From NCBI RefSeq assembly GCF_005239095.1, contig NZ_SZUA01000001.1, positions 274,848 through 338,847 on the forward strand: a DNA stretch of 64,000 bases, in the 5' to 3' direction. The notes below the pieces were generated by a model. That model was not told where the DNA came from. It ran no database searches and saw nothing but the letters and a program-made list of their open reading frames with translations. The stretch's first letter is position 1, and each line of letters starts with the position of its first letter. Shown piece after piece: positions 18,205 to 26,831 of the stretch. Origin of the DNA: Luteimonas gilva (GTDB lineage: Bacteria; Pseudomonadota; Gammaproteobacteria; Xanthomonadales; Xanthomonadaceae). The position numbers and the translations under genes were made by a program.

Positions 18205-19611
18205 TCAGGGGCGGATGCGCTGGATGTTGGTGATGCGGTCCACGTAACTCTTCTGTTCGTCGAACATCAGGGTCGACAGCGGCGTGACCGAGACGCCGTT
18301 GAGCTTACCGCCGACCACTTTGCCGTCGGGGCCGAGCCAAGAACCGCCGTTGGTGTCGTGGATCACGTAGGGCATGCCGTTGTCGTGGCCGATCACCATC
18401 ATCACGTGGCCGGGGATGTAGACCAAGTCGCCGACCTGCAGGTCGCGCACCACCGGGTCGCGCTTGTCGCGGCCGTCGCCCGGTTCGAAATGGATGCGGT
18501 TCAACGCCGGGCTGACGCTTTGGTCGCTGGTATTGCGCGGCAAGATAATGCCGAAGCTGCGGTAGATCTCCGAAACGAAACCGCTGCAGTCGCGGGCGTT
18601 GTAGCTGTGGCCCCAACCGTAGCGCTCGCCCAGGAATTTGAAGCCCTGGCGCAGGATGTTGGCGCGGTTCATCGGCAAGTAGTCGGCGCGCACGTCGGCG
18701 TTGCGCGAAATCAGCGCCGGCGAAAACGCGAGCCGGCCGTCTTCACCGCGGATCGGCAATTCGACGATGTGCGACGAGTACGGATTCTGTCCGTTCACCG
18801 GCTTGTCGGCGGGCCAATCGACGATCGCAGGCAGACGAATGCCCATGTCGAGCTGCAAATCCGACACTTGCGGCTGGTCGGGCGTATAAACCGTGCGCAC
18901 CGTCGCGCCGGTGACGATCAAATAAGGCGTTTTGCGCGTGTAAGCGAACACGGCGTCCTTGTCGCCTGCGGCGACTTTCTCTTTCTCGATCCAGGCCGCG
19001 TACAGCGGACTGACTACGAACCACCATTTGCGGTCGCGGCTTTCGTGGACGATGGCCACCGGCGTGCCCGGAAACAATGCGCTTTCCTGGAAGCGGTCGA
19101 TATCGGTGTCGCCTTGGCGCGAGAACACGCGCAACCCGGTCGGGAAGGCGCGCAGGTCGGCGCGACGGGTGACCAGGCCGTAGCGGGTGGTTTGGGTCGC
19201 CGGCACCGCGTCCAGACGCAGATCGGCGACCAGCGCGTCCAGCGCCTTGGCCGGCACTTCGCGGCCGCGTTCGTCGTAGACCGGCTTGGTCGGGCGCTTC
19301 GACAAGCCTTCGATCCAGGCTTTCACTTGGTCGCGCCCGAGCGAAGCGGGCAGGGCTTCGATGTCGTACACCGAGTCGTCGACTTCCTCGAGCTTTTCGT
19401 TCTGCGCGGCGATCGCGGCGCGATCCAGCACCACGCGATCGGCGGCGGCTTGTCGCCGGATCCAATAGTCCGGGTCGAGTTGCGCGCTGCTGACGCCCGG
19501 AACGCCGGTCGCTTGCGCAGCTGCGGCGCGCGCATCCGCGTGCGGCGCCGGTGCGCTGGCGCAAGCGGCGATCAGCAGCGCCGCAGTCAGGAGTAGGGGT
19601 TTGAATTTCAT
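18205..19611 (-). CDS. NlpC/P60 family murein-peptide hydrolase, lipoprotein with SH3-like domains
   Basis: A 468-residue protein from ATG 19611, beginning with a lipoprotein signal (MKFKPLLLTAALLIAACAS, lipobox cysteine). The middle contains SH3-like segments (VFSRQGDTDIDRFQESALFP; VVSPLYAAWIEKEKV; YTRKTPYLIVTG). The C-terminal NlpC/P60 domain has catalytic Cys in YNARDCSGFVSEIYRSFG and His in YIPGHVMMVIGHDN. By family it cleaves gamma-D-Glu-diaminopimelate bonds of cell-wall peptides. It heads the minus-strand operon with the epimerase and RpiR regulator. A frame extending to 19779 lacks a signal peptide at its start and is rejected. Confidence 0.9.
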   Translation of the reverse strand: MKFKPLLLTAALLIAACASAPAPHADARAAAAQATGVPGVSSAQLDPDYWIRRQAAADRVVLDRAAIAAQNEKLEEVDDSVYDIEALPASLGRDQVKAWIEGLSKRPTKPVYDERGREVPAKALDALVADLRLDAVPATQTTRYGLVTRRADLRAFPTGLRVFSRQGDTDIDRFQESALFPGTPVAIVHESRDRKWWFVVSPLYAAWIEKEKVAAGDKDAVFAYTRKTPYLIVTGATVRTVYTPDQPQVSDLQLDMGIRLPAIVDWPADKPVNGQNPYSSHIVELPIRGEDGRLAFSPALISRNADVRADYLPMNRANILRQGFKFLGERYGWGHSYNARDCSGFVSEIYRSFGIILPRNTSDQSVSPALNRIHFEPGDGRDKRDPVVRDLQVGDLVYIPGHVMMVIGHDNGMPYVIHDTNGGSWLGPDGKVVGGKLNGVSVTPLSTLMFDEQKSYVDRITNIQRIRP

Positions 19612-19852
19612 AACGACGTCTCCGCGGAGCGGCCCGAAACCGAGGAAGCCGGGGCCAGGCCCCAGCATGGCAGCACCCGTCTGGATGCTCGCTTCATCTC
19701 GAATCCTCCCCGAAAGGCCCCGATCCGCGGCACTATTTTTGTGCGCCGCGGAATACGTATTTCTTATAGCATAGTCCAAAAGAATAAATTATTGACGCTG
19801 GCTTGGACGCATGTTACACAGCCGTTACCGTGGGCTAATACGGGGAGCCGCG
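19612..19852. promoter_or_regulatory. Divergent control region of the cell-wall peptide locus
   Basis: About 240 bases separate the two arms of the locus and include the most AT-rich stretch nearby (19735-19800). On the plus strand TTGACG (19792-19797) lies 17 bases before TACACA (19815-19820). Transcription from it would start past the ATG at 19811, supporting a later start for the transglutaminase-like gene. On the minus strand the same AT-rich segment offers TATAAG-like -10 sequences but no clear -35. An operator for the RpiR regulator would be expected here; I could not single one out. Confidence 0.4.
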
Positions 19853-19861
19853 TTGGACAGC

Positions 19862-21349
19862 ATGCGACCAGTCGGACATCGGCGGGGCCTGACGGCCTTG
19901 GCGCTGGCGGCCGCCTTGCTGCTCGGCGGGGGCTCGGTCGCCCAAGCCGCGCCGAAAGGCGGCGAGGCCGAAGCCGAGACGATCGCCTTGATCGACGCCG
20001 GCCATTTCCGCGAAGCCGAATCGCGCATCGCCGCGGCGCTAGCCGAGCCTTCGCTCGATGCGCCATCGCGAACGGCGCTGGAATTCCAGCGCGAACGCAT
20101 GCGCCGCATCCTGCTCGACTTCACTTTGAACGAGGAAGAAGCCAAGGCGCGGGTGCGCAAGCAGATTCCCGACCTGAAGGACGGGGAATTCGCGAAATGG
20201 GATGCGGCCGGCCTGCTCGAGCATCAGACCATCGACGGCCGCAAGCTCTATTTCAGCCGCGCGCCGTCCAACCTGTTCCGCCTCAGCGCCGAAGCGCGCG
20301 CGCGCCGCGCGAAGCAGACGCCGTTCAACGACAGTCCGCTCGAGAAATCGAGTCCGCACCATAAAGAAGTGCGCGATGCCGCGCTGGCCAGCGGGAAATC
20401 CAGCGTCGCGCCGCGGCGGGTGCGCATCACCCAATCGATCGCGGTGAACGCCGATGCGGTGCCCGCAGGCGAAACGCTGCGCGCCTGGCTGCCGTATCCG
20501 CGCGCCATTCCGGGACAGCAGGAAGACATCCGCTTCGTCGCCAGCGAGCCGTCCAAGCACGAGATCGCGCCGGAATCGACGATGCAGCGCACCGTGTACG
20601 TGGAAAAGCCGGCCGTCGCCGGCAAGAAGACCGAGTTTTCGGTCACCTACGAGCTGACCATCTACGGACAGTACAAGGCGATCGATCCCGCCAAAGTGGT
20701 GCCGGTCACGGAAACGCCGGAACTGGCGCCCTACATGGGCGAACGCCCGCCGCACATCGCCTACACCGACGACCTGCGCAAGTTCTCGCGCGAGGCCGTC
20801 GGCGACGAAAAGAATCCTTACCGCATCGCGCAGAAGCTTTACGCGGCGGTGGACAAGATTCCGTGGGCCGGCGCGCGCGAGTATTCCACCCTCACCAACA
20901 TCAGCGACTACGCGCTGCACGCCGGCCATGCCGATTGCGGCCAGCAGACCTTGCTGTTGATGACTTTGCTGCGCTTGAACGGCATTCCGGCGCGCTGGCA
21001 GTCGGGCTGGATCTTCTCCGACACCGAATACAACAACATGCACGACTGGGGCTGGCTGTACCTGGCCCCGTACGGCTGGGTGCCGATGGACGTCACCTTC
21101 GGCCGCTTCGCCGACGGCGACCCGGCCATCCGCGACTTCTACTTGGGCGGCTTCGACGCCTATCGCATCGCCTTCAACGACGACTACGGCCGCGATTTCG
21201 CGCCGAAGAAGGAGTTCTTCCGGTCCGAGACCGTCGATCTGCAGCGCGGCGAGGTGGAGTGGAAGGGCGGCAATCTTTATTTCGACCAGTGGGATTACGA
21301 CTTCGACTGGACGATGCTCCCGCGCGGGGCGGCGAAGGACACGCAGTAG
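19862..21349 (+). CDS. Transglutaminase-like exported protein
   Basis: A 495-residue protein from ATG 19862, with a signal peptide (RRGLTALALAAALLLGGGSVAQA). TTG 19853 has the better ribosome site (GGGGAG, 5-6 bases away) and is a real alternative. An N-terminal helical region (about 40-170) is followed by a beta-rich domain and a transglutaminase core with Cys in GHADCGQQTLLL, His in NNMHDWGWLYL and Asp in WVPMDVTFG, the papain-like triad. Such periplasmic proteins are often peptidases or amidases. It is followed by an Oar-like TonB receptor and stands opposite an NlpC/P60 operon, suggesting a peptide substrate. Confidence 0.8.
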   Translation: MRPVGHRRGLTALALAAALLLGGGSVAQAAPKGGEAEAETIALIDAGHFREAESRIAAALAEPSLDAPSRTALEFQRERMRRILLDFTLNEEEAKARVRKQIPDLKDGEFAKWDAAGLLEHQTIDGRKLYFSRAPSNLFRLSAEARARRAKQTPFNDSPLEKSSPHHKEVRDAALASGKSSVAPRRVRITQSIAVNADAVPAGETLRAWLPYPRAIPGQQEDIRFVASEPSKHEIAPESTMQRTVYVEKPAVAGKKTEFSVTYELTIYGQYKAIDPAKVVPVTETPELAPYMGERPPHIAYTDDLRKFSREAVGDEKNPYRIAQKLYAAVDKIPWAGAREYSTLTNISDYALHAGHADCGQQTLLLMTLLRLNGIPARWQSGWIFSDTEYNNMHDWGWLYLAPYGWVPMDVTFGRFADGDPAIRDFYLGGFDAYRIAFNDDYGRDFAPKKEFFRSETVDLQRGEVEWKGGNLYFDQWDYDFDWTMLPRGAAKDTQ

Positions 21350-21405
21350 CGCGAACACGTGCAAACACTACCAATGACATCCGACTGCAACACCCTGGAG
21401 GGGGC

Positions 21406-24384
21406 ATGAAAAGCATGGCACTGAAGAGGTCCGCAATTTGTATCGCCTTGGGGGCGTGCCTGGCGACCCTGTCGCCTCTTGCGTTTGCGCAGAGCGCCAT
21501 GGGCGCGGTGGCGGGGCGCGCCGACGCCGGCGCGCAGATCACGGTGACCAACACCGCGACGGGCCTGACCCGCACCGTCACAGCGGATGCCGATGGCAGC
21601 TACCGCCTCAGTCAGTTGCCCGTCGGCTCGTATAGCGTGCAGGTCAGCCGCGACGGGCAAGCCGTGGGCAGCCCCGTCGCCGCGAATGTTTCGTTGGGCG
21701 GCACGACCACGGTGAATCTAGGCGGCATCGGCAACCTGGATACGGTGACCGTGGTCGGATCCCGCGTCATCAACCGCGTCGACGTCCATTCCACCGAGTC
21801 GGCGGTCAACATCAATCGCGAGGAATTGGCGCGGATGCCGGTGGACCAAAGCCTGACGTCCGTGGCGCTGCTGGCGCCCGGAGTGGTCAATTCGGGCGCC
21901 ACCTTCGGCGGTCTCACCTTCGGCGGTTCGTCGGTGGCGGAAAACGTCGTTTACATCAACGGCCTGAACGTGACCGATCCCTACCGCCGCCAGGGCTTCT
22001 CCTCGGTGCCTTTCGCCTTCTACAAGGAATTCCAGATCAAGACCGGCGGCTATTCCGCCGAATTTGGCCGCAGCACCGGCGGCGTCATCAATGCGGTGAC
22101 ACGCTCGGGCGGAAACGATTTCCACGGCGGCGTGGAACTGACGTTCGAACCGTCGGACTGGGCTTCTTCGAAGGAAGATCACTTCCATAGGGACGGCACC
22201 GTCGACGAGCGCGACCGCACGAGCCGCGACGAAAGTTCCTTGTTCAAGACCAACCTATGGGCGTCCGGCCCCATCGTGAAGGACAAGCTGTTCCTCTTCG
22301 CGATGTACGAAAACCGCGATGCCGACTCGAAGGACATCGATACGGAAGAGGCCTTCTACACCGATAGTCCGAACGATTTCTGGGGCGCCAAGCTCGATTG
22401 GCAGATTACCGACAACCATCTGCTGGAAGTGTTGGCCTTCTCCGACGAGGCCGAGTCCACCACTTCCAACTACGATTACGCGTTCGATACCGATACGCTG
22501 GGCAAGTTCAACGGCGAAACCCTTTCCAGATCCGGCGGCGACAACTGGTCGCTCACCTATACCGGCTACATCACCGACAATTTCGTCGCCAAGGCGATGT
22601 ATGGCGTGAACAAGCGGACGAACTTCGGCGGCAGCCCGCGGGACGGCGATTGCAGCATCGTCACCATCGCCAGCAACTACAACGACGAGTTCGGCAGGGA
22701 GGCCAAGCGGGGCTGCCATCCGACCAATACCAGTAGGAACAGCCGCGACGACAAGCGCGAGGCGGCGCGCCTGGATTTCGAGTGGACGCTGGGCAACCAC
22801 CTGCTGCGTTTCGGCGCGGACCAGGAAGTGATGGAGTCCGACAGCACGGTGGTGTATCCGGGCGACGGCGTCAGCTACCAGGCCCAAACCGTCGTGCCCG
22901 GCGCGCCGCTTCCGAACGACGCCACCGTTCCCGCCGGCGTCACCCGCATCATCGATGCGCGCCGCTATATCACGGGTTCGCCGGTGGAAACGAAGGCGCA
23001 GGCGTTTTACGTAGAGGACAACTGGAGCGTTACGCCCGACCTGCTGCTGAATATCGGCGTGCGATTCGACAAGTTCCACAACAAGCTGGCTTCGGGTTCG
23101 ACCTTCGCGCAAGCCGACTTCAGCGACATGATTTCACCGCGTCTGGGTTTCAGCTGGGACATGAAGGGCGACGGCACGACCAAGCTGTTCGGCAACGCGG
23201 GCCGCTACTACCTGCCGCTGACCAACAAGCTCGCCGACTATTTCGGCGGCGGCACTACCGACGAGCACACCTACTACGTGCTCAACGGGTTCACCCAACA
23301 GATCGACCCGGTCACCGGCGGCACCTATCTGATGCCTAACCTGGGTCCGCAAATCGGTCCGGTCAATACCGAAGGGAACGTTCCGGCGCCGGACGATCTG
23401 CGCACCGAAGTCTCGCGAGATCTGGAGATGGTCTACCAGGACGAGTTCATCCTGGGATTCCAGCAGATGATCAATACGGCCTGGTCGTACGGCGTCAACG
23501 CCACCTACCGCGAGACTCCGCGCGCCGTGGAAGACACGCGCATCAACCATCTGCCCGGGTGCCCCGGATATTCGAGCTTCCCGATCATCAACCCTGGCGA
23601 AAAAGCGACCCTGTGGTGCGAGGACACGGGCCAGTGGGTGACTTTCGACAGTTCCCGCGACGGTTATCAAGCGACGGGCAGCGGCGCGATCCTGGGCTAC
23701 AAGAAGCCCAAGCGCACTTACAAGGCGGTCGAATTCCAGATCGATCGCGCCTGGGACGACAAGTGGGCGTTCAATGCCAGCTACATCTGGTCCAAGTCCG
23801 AAGGCAACATCGAAGGCCCGGTGAACTCTGACGCGGGCTACGCGGACACCAACCTGGTGCAGTTCTACGATCACCCGGCCGTCAACGAGCGCTACGGCGT
23901 TTTGTTCAACGACCATCGCCACCAGTTCAAGTTCCGCGGCAGCTATAAGCTCAACGAGATGTTCAGCTTCGGCGCTACGTTCTCGGCGATTTCGGGCGGT
24001 CCCATCACTGCGTTCGGCGTGCGTTGGCCCAACGACAACCGTAGCGCCGGCGGTCCCGGCGAATTCAGCGGCGGCGGGTCGGGTTGGCTGTGCGTGTCCG
24101 GCTGTTCCAACTATACGACGCGGCAACTGGTCTATTCGGAGCGTGGCGCGTTCGGCCGCATGCCTTGGGTCAAGGACCTGGGCCTCAATGTGACCTTCAC
24201 GCCGTTCCGCGACATCGACCTGAAGGCGCGCTTCTCCATATACAACGTGCTCAACGACCAGACGGTCGTCAATGTGCACTCGCGCTACGAGAGCACTCCT
24301 GGCGTCAAGATGCCTTATTTCGGAGAAGGCACGGTGTGGCAGTCGCCGCGCTACATGCAACTGGTCGTGTCGTACAGCTACTGA
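21406..24384 (+). CDS. Oar-like TonB-dependent receptor with N-terminal carboxypeptidase-regulatory-like domain
   Basis: A 992-residue outer-membrane receptor. ATG 21406 is preceded by a strong ribosome site (GGAGGGGG) and followed by a signal peptide ending SPLAFAQ. Residues about 30-105 form a CarboxypepD_reg-like beta domain (ITVTNTATGLTRTV, DGSYRLSQLPVGSYSV). The plug contains YINGLNVTDPYRRQG and YSAEFGRSTGGVINAVTRSG. The barrel ends in an aromatic-rich LVVSYSY. This architecture is typical of receptors for peptides, proteins or glycans. It lies 56 bases after the transglutaminase-like gene and is closed by a strong terminator, so a peptide-type ligand is inferred. Confidence 0.9.
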   Translation: MKSMALKRSAICIALGACLATLSPLAFAQSAMGAVAGRADAGAQITVTNTATGLTRTVTADADGSYRLSQLPVGSYSVQVSRDGQAVGSPVAANVSLGGTTTVNLGGIGNLDTVTVVGSRVINRVDVHSTESAVNINREELARMPVDQSLTSVALLAPGVVNSGATFGGLTFGGSSVAENVVYINGLNVTDPYRRQGFSSVPFAFYKEFQIKTGGYSAEFGRSTGGVINAVTRSGGNDFHGGVELTFEPSDWASSKEDHFHRDGTVDERDRTSRDESSLFKTNLWASGPIVKDKLFLFAMYENRDADSKDIDTEEAFYTDSPNDFWGAKLDWQITDNHLLEVLAFSDEAESTTSNYDYAFDTDTLGKFNGETLSRSGGDNWSLTYTGYITDNFVAKAMYGVNKRTNFGGSPRDGDCSIVTIASNYNDEFGREAKRGCHPTNTSRNSRDDKREAARLDFEWTLGNHLLRFGADQEVMESDSTVVYPGDGVSYQAQTVVPGAPLPNDATVPAGVTRIIDARRYITGSPVETKAQAFYVEDNWSVTPDLLLNIGVRFDKFHNKLASGSTFAQADFSDMISPRLGFSWDMKGDGTTKLFGNAGRYYLPLTNKLADYFGGGTTDEHTYYVLNGFTQQIDPVTGGTYLMPNLGPQIGPVNTEGNVPAPDDLRTEVSRDLEMVYQDEFILGFQQMINTAWSYGVNATYRETPRAVEDTRINHLPGCPGYSSFPIINPGEKATLWCEDTGQWVTFDSSRDGYQATGSGAILGYKKPKRTYKAVEFQIDRAWDDKWAFNASYIWSKSEGNIEGPVNSDAGYADTNLVQFYDHPAVNERYGVLFNDHRHQFKFRGSYKLNEMFSFGATFSAISGGPITAFGVRWPNDNRSAGGPGEFSGGGSGWLCVSGCSNYTTRQLVYSERGAFGRMPWVKDLGLNVTFTPFRDIDLKARFSIYNVLNDQTVVNVHSRYESTPGVKMPYFGEGTVWQSPRYMQLVVSYSY

Positions 24385-24435
24385 GCGCATGCGGCGCGAT
24401 CCGTACGGCTCGAATTCCGATTAGCCCCCCGGCTT

Positions 24436-24465
24436 AGCGGCCCGCCCTCGCGGGCCGCTTTTTTT
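24436..24465 (+). terminator. Rho-independent terminator after the Oar-like receptor
   Basis: AGCGGCCCGC and GCGGGCCGCT form a perfect 10-bp stem with a CCTC loop, followed by seven T residues. It isolates the receptor transcript from the serine hydrolase gene that follows. Confidence 0.9.
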
Positions 24466-24515
24466 CGCCTGCGATCCGCGGCACGATGCCGGGATCTTCT
24501 TGAGGTCAACGGCAT

Positions 24516-26087
24516 ATGAAGACATTCGCGACGGCTGCGCTCGTGTTTCTGTCGGCGCTTTCAGCGACGGTTTTCGCCGCTGCGCCAGCCGATCCGGCGC
24601 TCGACGCCGTCTTCAACGACGCCGTCGCCCGCTACAAGCTGCCGGGCCTGGCCGTCGGCATCGTCCGCGACGGCGAAATCGTCTATCGCCGCACTTCCGG
24701 AGAACGGGAAGTCGGCACCGGCGAAAAAATCGACGCCGATACGATCTTCAAGATCGCCTCCAACAGCAAAGCGATGACTGCGGCGGTACTCGCGCGCCTA
24801 GTCGACGCGGGCAAGCTGAAGTGGGACGACCCGGTGGTGAAATACCTGCCGGATTTCCGCATGTTCGACCCTTGGGTCACGCAACAGCTGCAGGTACGAG
24901 ATCTGCTGATCCACAACAGCGGCTTGGGCGCGGGCGCCGGCGATCTGATGCTGTGGCCCGAACCCAACCGTTTCGAGCGCGCGGACGTGCTGAAGGGTTT
25001 GGGCTATCTGAAGCCCACTTACAGCTTCCGCTCGCGCTACGCCTACGACAACACGCTCTACATCGTCGCCGGCGAAGTCGCCGCCAAGGCCGGCGGCGCG
25101 CCTTACGAAGAACTCGTGCGCCGCGAATTGTTCCAGCCGCTGGGTCTGAAGCGCTGCCGGGTAGGGGAGTGGAATAGGAAGGAGGTAGGCAACGTCGCCC
25201 AGCCGCACGGCTGGCGCGATGATCGCGCCGTGGTGGTGAATGCAGATCCGGAAACGATCCAAGCCATCCCGATGGCCGCCGCCGGCGGCATCCGCTGCAG
25301 TCTCAACGACATGCTGACTTGGGCGCAAATGTGGCTACAGCCGGATCAGCGCGGCCTGATCGGCGGCAAGCCCTGGCTGTCGCAGGCGCAGCGCGATGCG
25401 GTCTGGACCGCGCACACCTTGATGCCGCTGTCCAAGCGCATGCGCGAATGGGACAACAGCCATTTTTCGGCCTACGGCTACGGCTGGCGGCTCACCGACG
25501 TAGACGGCACTGGGAAGGTCTCGCACACCGGCACGCTGTCCGGCATGTATTCGGCGTTGACGCTGCTGCCGCAGAAGAAGATCGGCATCGTCGTTTTGAT
25601 CAATGCCGATGCCGAAGAGGCGCGGACCGTGCTGACTCAGGCGCTGGTGAAGCATTTCACCGCTCCGACGGAGAAGCGCGGCGTGGCTCACTACGCCGAA
25701 GCCATCGCCCGCGAGGAACATGCGGCGACGGCGGCGAGCAAGCTGCGAGATACCTCTTCGCGCAAGCCTGTTGCTGCGGGCGAAACGAAGGGCCGTTTGG
25801 GCGTGTATCGCGACCCTTGGTTCGGCGAGGTGGCGATTTGCGCGAATCCAGCCGGGGCGGTGACTTTCGCTTCCGCCAAGTCGCCGACGATGACGGGCGC
25901 GGTGATGCGCGTCGGCGAGCGCCTGCTGGTGGATTGGGACAGCGACCGGATGGATACCGAGGCTTGGCTCGACTTCGATACGAAAGCGAAGCCCATTCGG
26001 CTTACGATGGCCAAGACCGATCCGGACGCGGATTTCAGTTCCGACTATGAAGACCTGCATTTCGAACGCATCGGCGATTGCCGTTAA
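24516..26087 (+). CDS. Serine beta-lactamase-fold hydrolase (CubicO/class C type)
   Basis: A 523-residue exported enzyme: signal peptide MKTFATAALVFLSALSATVFA, then a penicillin-binding/beta-lactamase fold with SNSK (SxxK nucleophile) in FKIASNSKAMTAAVLARL, YDN (YxN) in SRYAYDNTLYIVAG and HTG near residue 340. A C-terminal extension (about 400-520) resembles the DUF3471 beta-barrel. Members include D-Ala carboxypeptidases, D-aminopeptidases and esterases. The substrate is unknown, but the following gene encodes a D-Ala-D-Ala dipeptidase and overlaps it by 41 bases, which favours a D-amino-acid peptide role. Confidence 0.9.
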   Translation: MKTFATAALVFLSALSATVFAAAPADPALDAVFNDAVARYKLPGLAVGIVRDGEIVYRRTSGEREVGTGEKIDADTIFKIASNSKAMTAAVLARLVDAGKLKWDDPVVKYLPDFRMFDPWVTQQLQVRDLLIHNSGLGAGAGDLMLWPEPNRFERADVLKGLGYLKPTYSFRSRYAYDNTLYIVAGEVAAKAGGAPYEELVRRELFQPLGLKRCRVGEWNRKEVGNVAQPHGWRDDRAVVVNADPETIQAIPMAAAGGIRCSLNDMLTWAQMWLQPDQRGLIGGKPWLSQAQRDAVWTAHTLMPLSKRMREWDNSHFSAYGYGWRLTDVDGTGKVSHTGTLSGMYSALTLLPQKKIGIVVLINADAEEARTVLTQALVKHFTAPTEKRGVAHYAEAIAREEHAATAASKLRDTSSRKPVAAGETKGRLGVYRDPWFGEVAICANPAGAVTFASAKSPTMTGAVMRVGERLLVDWDSDRMDTEAWLDFDTKAKPIRLTMAKTDPDADFSSDYEDLHFERIGDCR

Positions 26088-26784
26088 GCCCGCCGTCTTC
26101 ACCCTGGCGCTGACCGCGGCGGCCTGCGCGTCGGCGCCTGCGGTGAAAGTATCCCCGGCCACCGTCGCGGCCGAGGCGGGCATGGTCGACATCCAATCGC
26201 TGGTTCCGGACATCGCGCTCGAAATCCGCTATGCCGGTTCCGACAATTTCGTCGGGCGTCCGGTCGATGGCTACGACGCTCCCAAGTGTTTCCTGCATAG
26301 GCCGGTCGCCGAGGGTTTGCGGCGCGTCGAAACCGATTTGCGCGCGCAGAACCTGCGCTTGAAGATCTTCGACTGCTACCGCCCGCGCCGCGCCGTGCTG
26401 GATTTTATGCGCTGGGTGCAGGACGAACAGGATCAGCGCACGAAGCCGAAGTACTACCCCGATCTGGACAAGCGCGCCTTGGTCGGCGGCTACATTTCGC
26501 CGACCTCCGGCCACAGCCGCGGCGCGACGCTCGACCTGACCCTGCTGAGTTGCGATGCGTCGAACCGATGCGAACCGCTCGACATGGGCACCGGCTTCGA
26601 TTTCTTCGGCCCGATCGCCAATACCGATTCGCCGCTAGCGACCCCAGCGCAGATCGCGAACCGTCACCGTTTGCGCGATGCGATGGGCAAGCAAGGGTTC
26701 GAGAACTATCCGATGGAGTGGTGGCACTTCACGTTCAAGCCGGAGCCGACGCCGGGGATGGCTTTCGATTTTCCGGTGAAGTAG
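26047..26784 (+). CDS. D-alanyl-D-alanine dipeptidase (VanX/DdpX family) lipoprotein
   Basis: A 245-residue protein with a lipobox-like signal (FTLALTAAACAS). The zinc-site motif SGHSRGATLDLTL (H and D ligands) and EWWHF (catalytic Glu and third ligand His) define the VanX family, with the arginine in FDCYRPRR. It cleaves D-Ala-D-Ala; an exported copy outside a vancomycin-resistance cluster suggests nutrition or recycling. The start overlaps the preceding gene by 41 bases, and no later in-frame start precedes the signal peptide, so the overlap looks genuine. Confidence 0.9.
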   Translation: MKTCISNASAIAVKPAVFTLALTAAACASAPAVKVSPATVAAEAGMVDIQSLVPDIALEIRYAGSDNFVGRPVDGYDAPKCFLHRPVAEGLRRVETDLRAQNLRLKIFDCYRPRRAVLDFMRWVQDEQDQRTKPKYYPDLDKRALVGGYISPTSGHSRGATLDLTLLSCDASNRCEPLDMGTGFDFFGPIANTDSPLATPAQIANRHRLRDAMGKQGFENYPMEWWHFTFKPEPTPGMAFDFPVK

Positions 26785-26797
26785 AGGGCTTTGAATT

Positions 26798-26818
26798 CCT
26801 TCTCCTGATGGGAGAAGG
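26798..26818. repeat. Short palindrome, CCTTCTCC-GGAGAAGG type
   Basis: Second copy of the element at 1848-1868 (8-bp stem, TGAT in the loop), placed between the convergent VanX-like and rnd genes, where it could end transcription from either side. Confidence 0.6.
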
Positions 26819-26831
26819 GAAGAGCACGGCA

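Noticed and set aside
26047-26784. Vancomycin-resistance dipeptidase
   Set aside because: There are no vanH/vanA or vanRS genes. The protein is an exported lipoprotein next to other peptide hydrolases, which fits recycling or feeding better.
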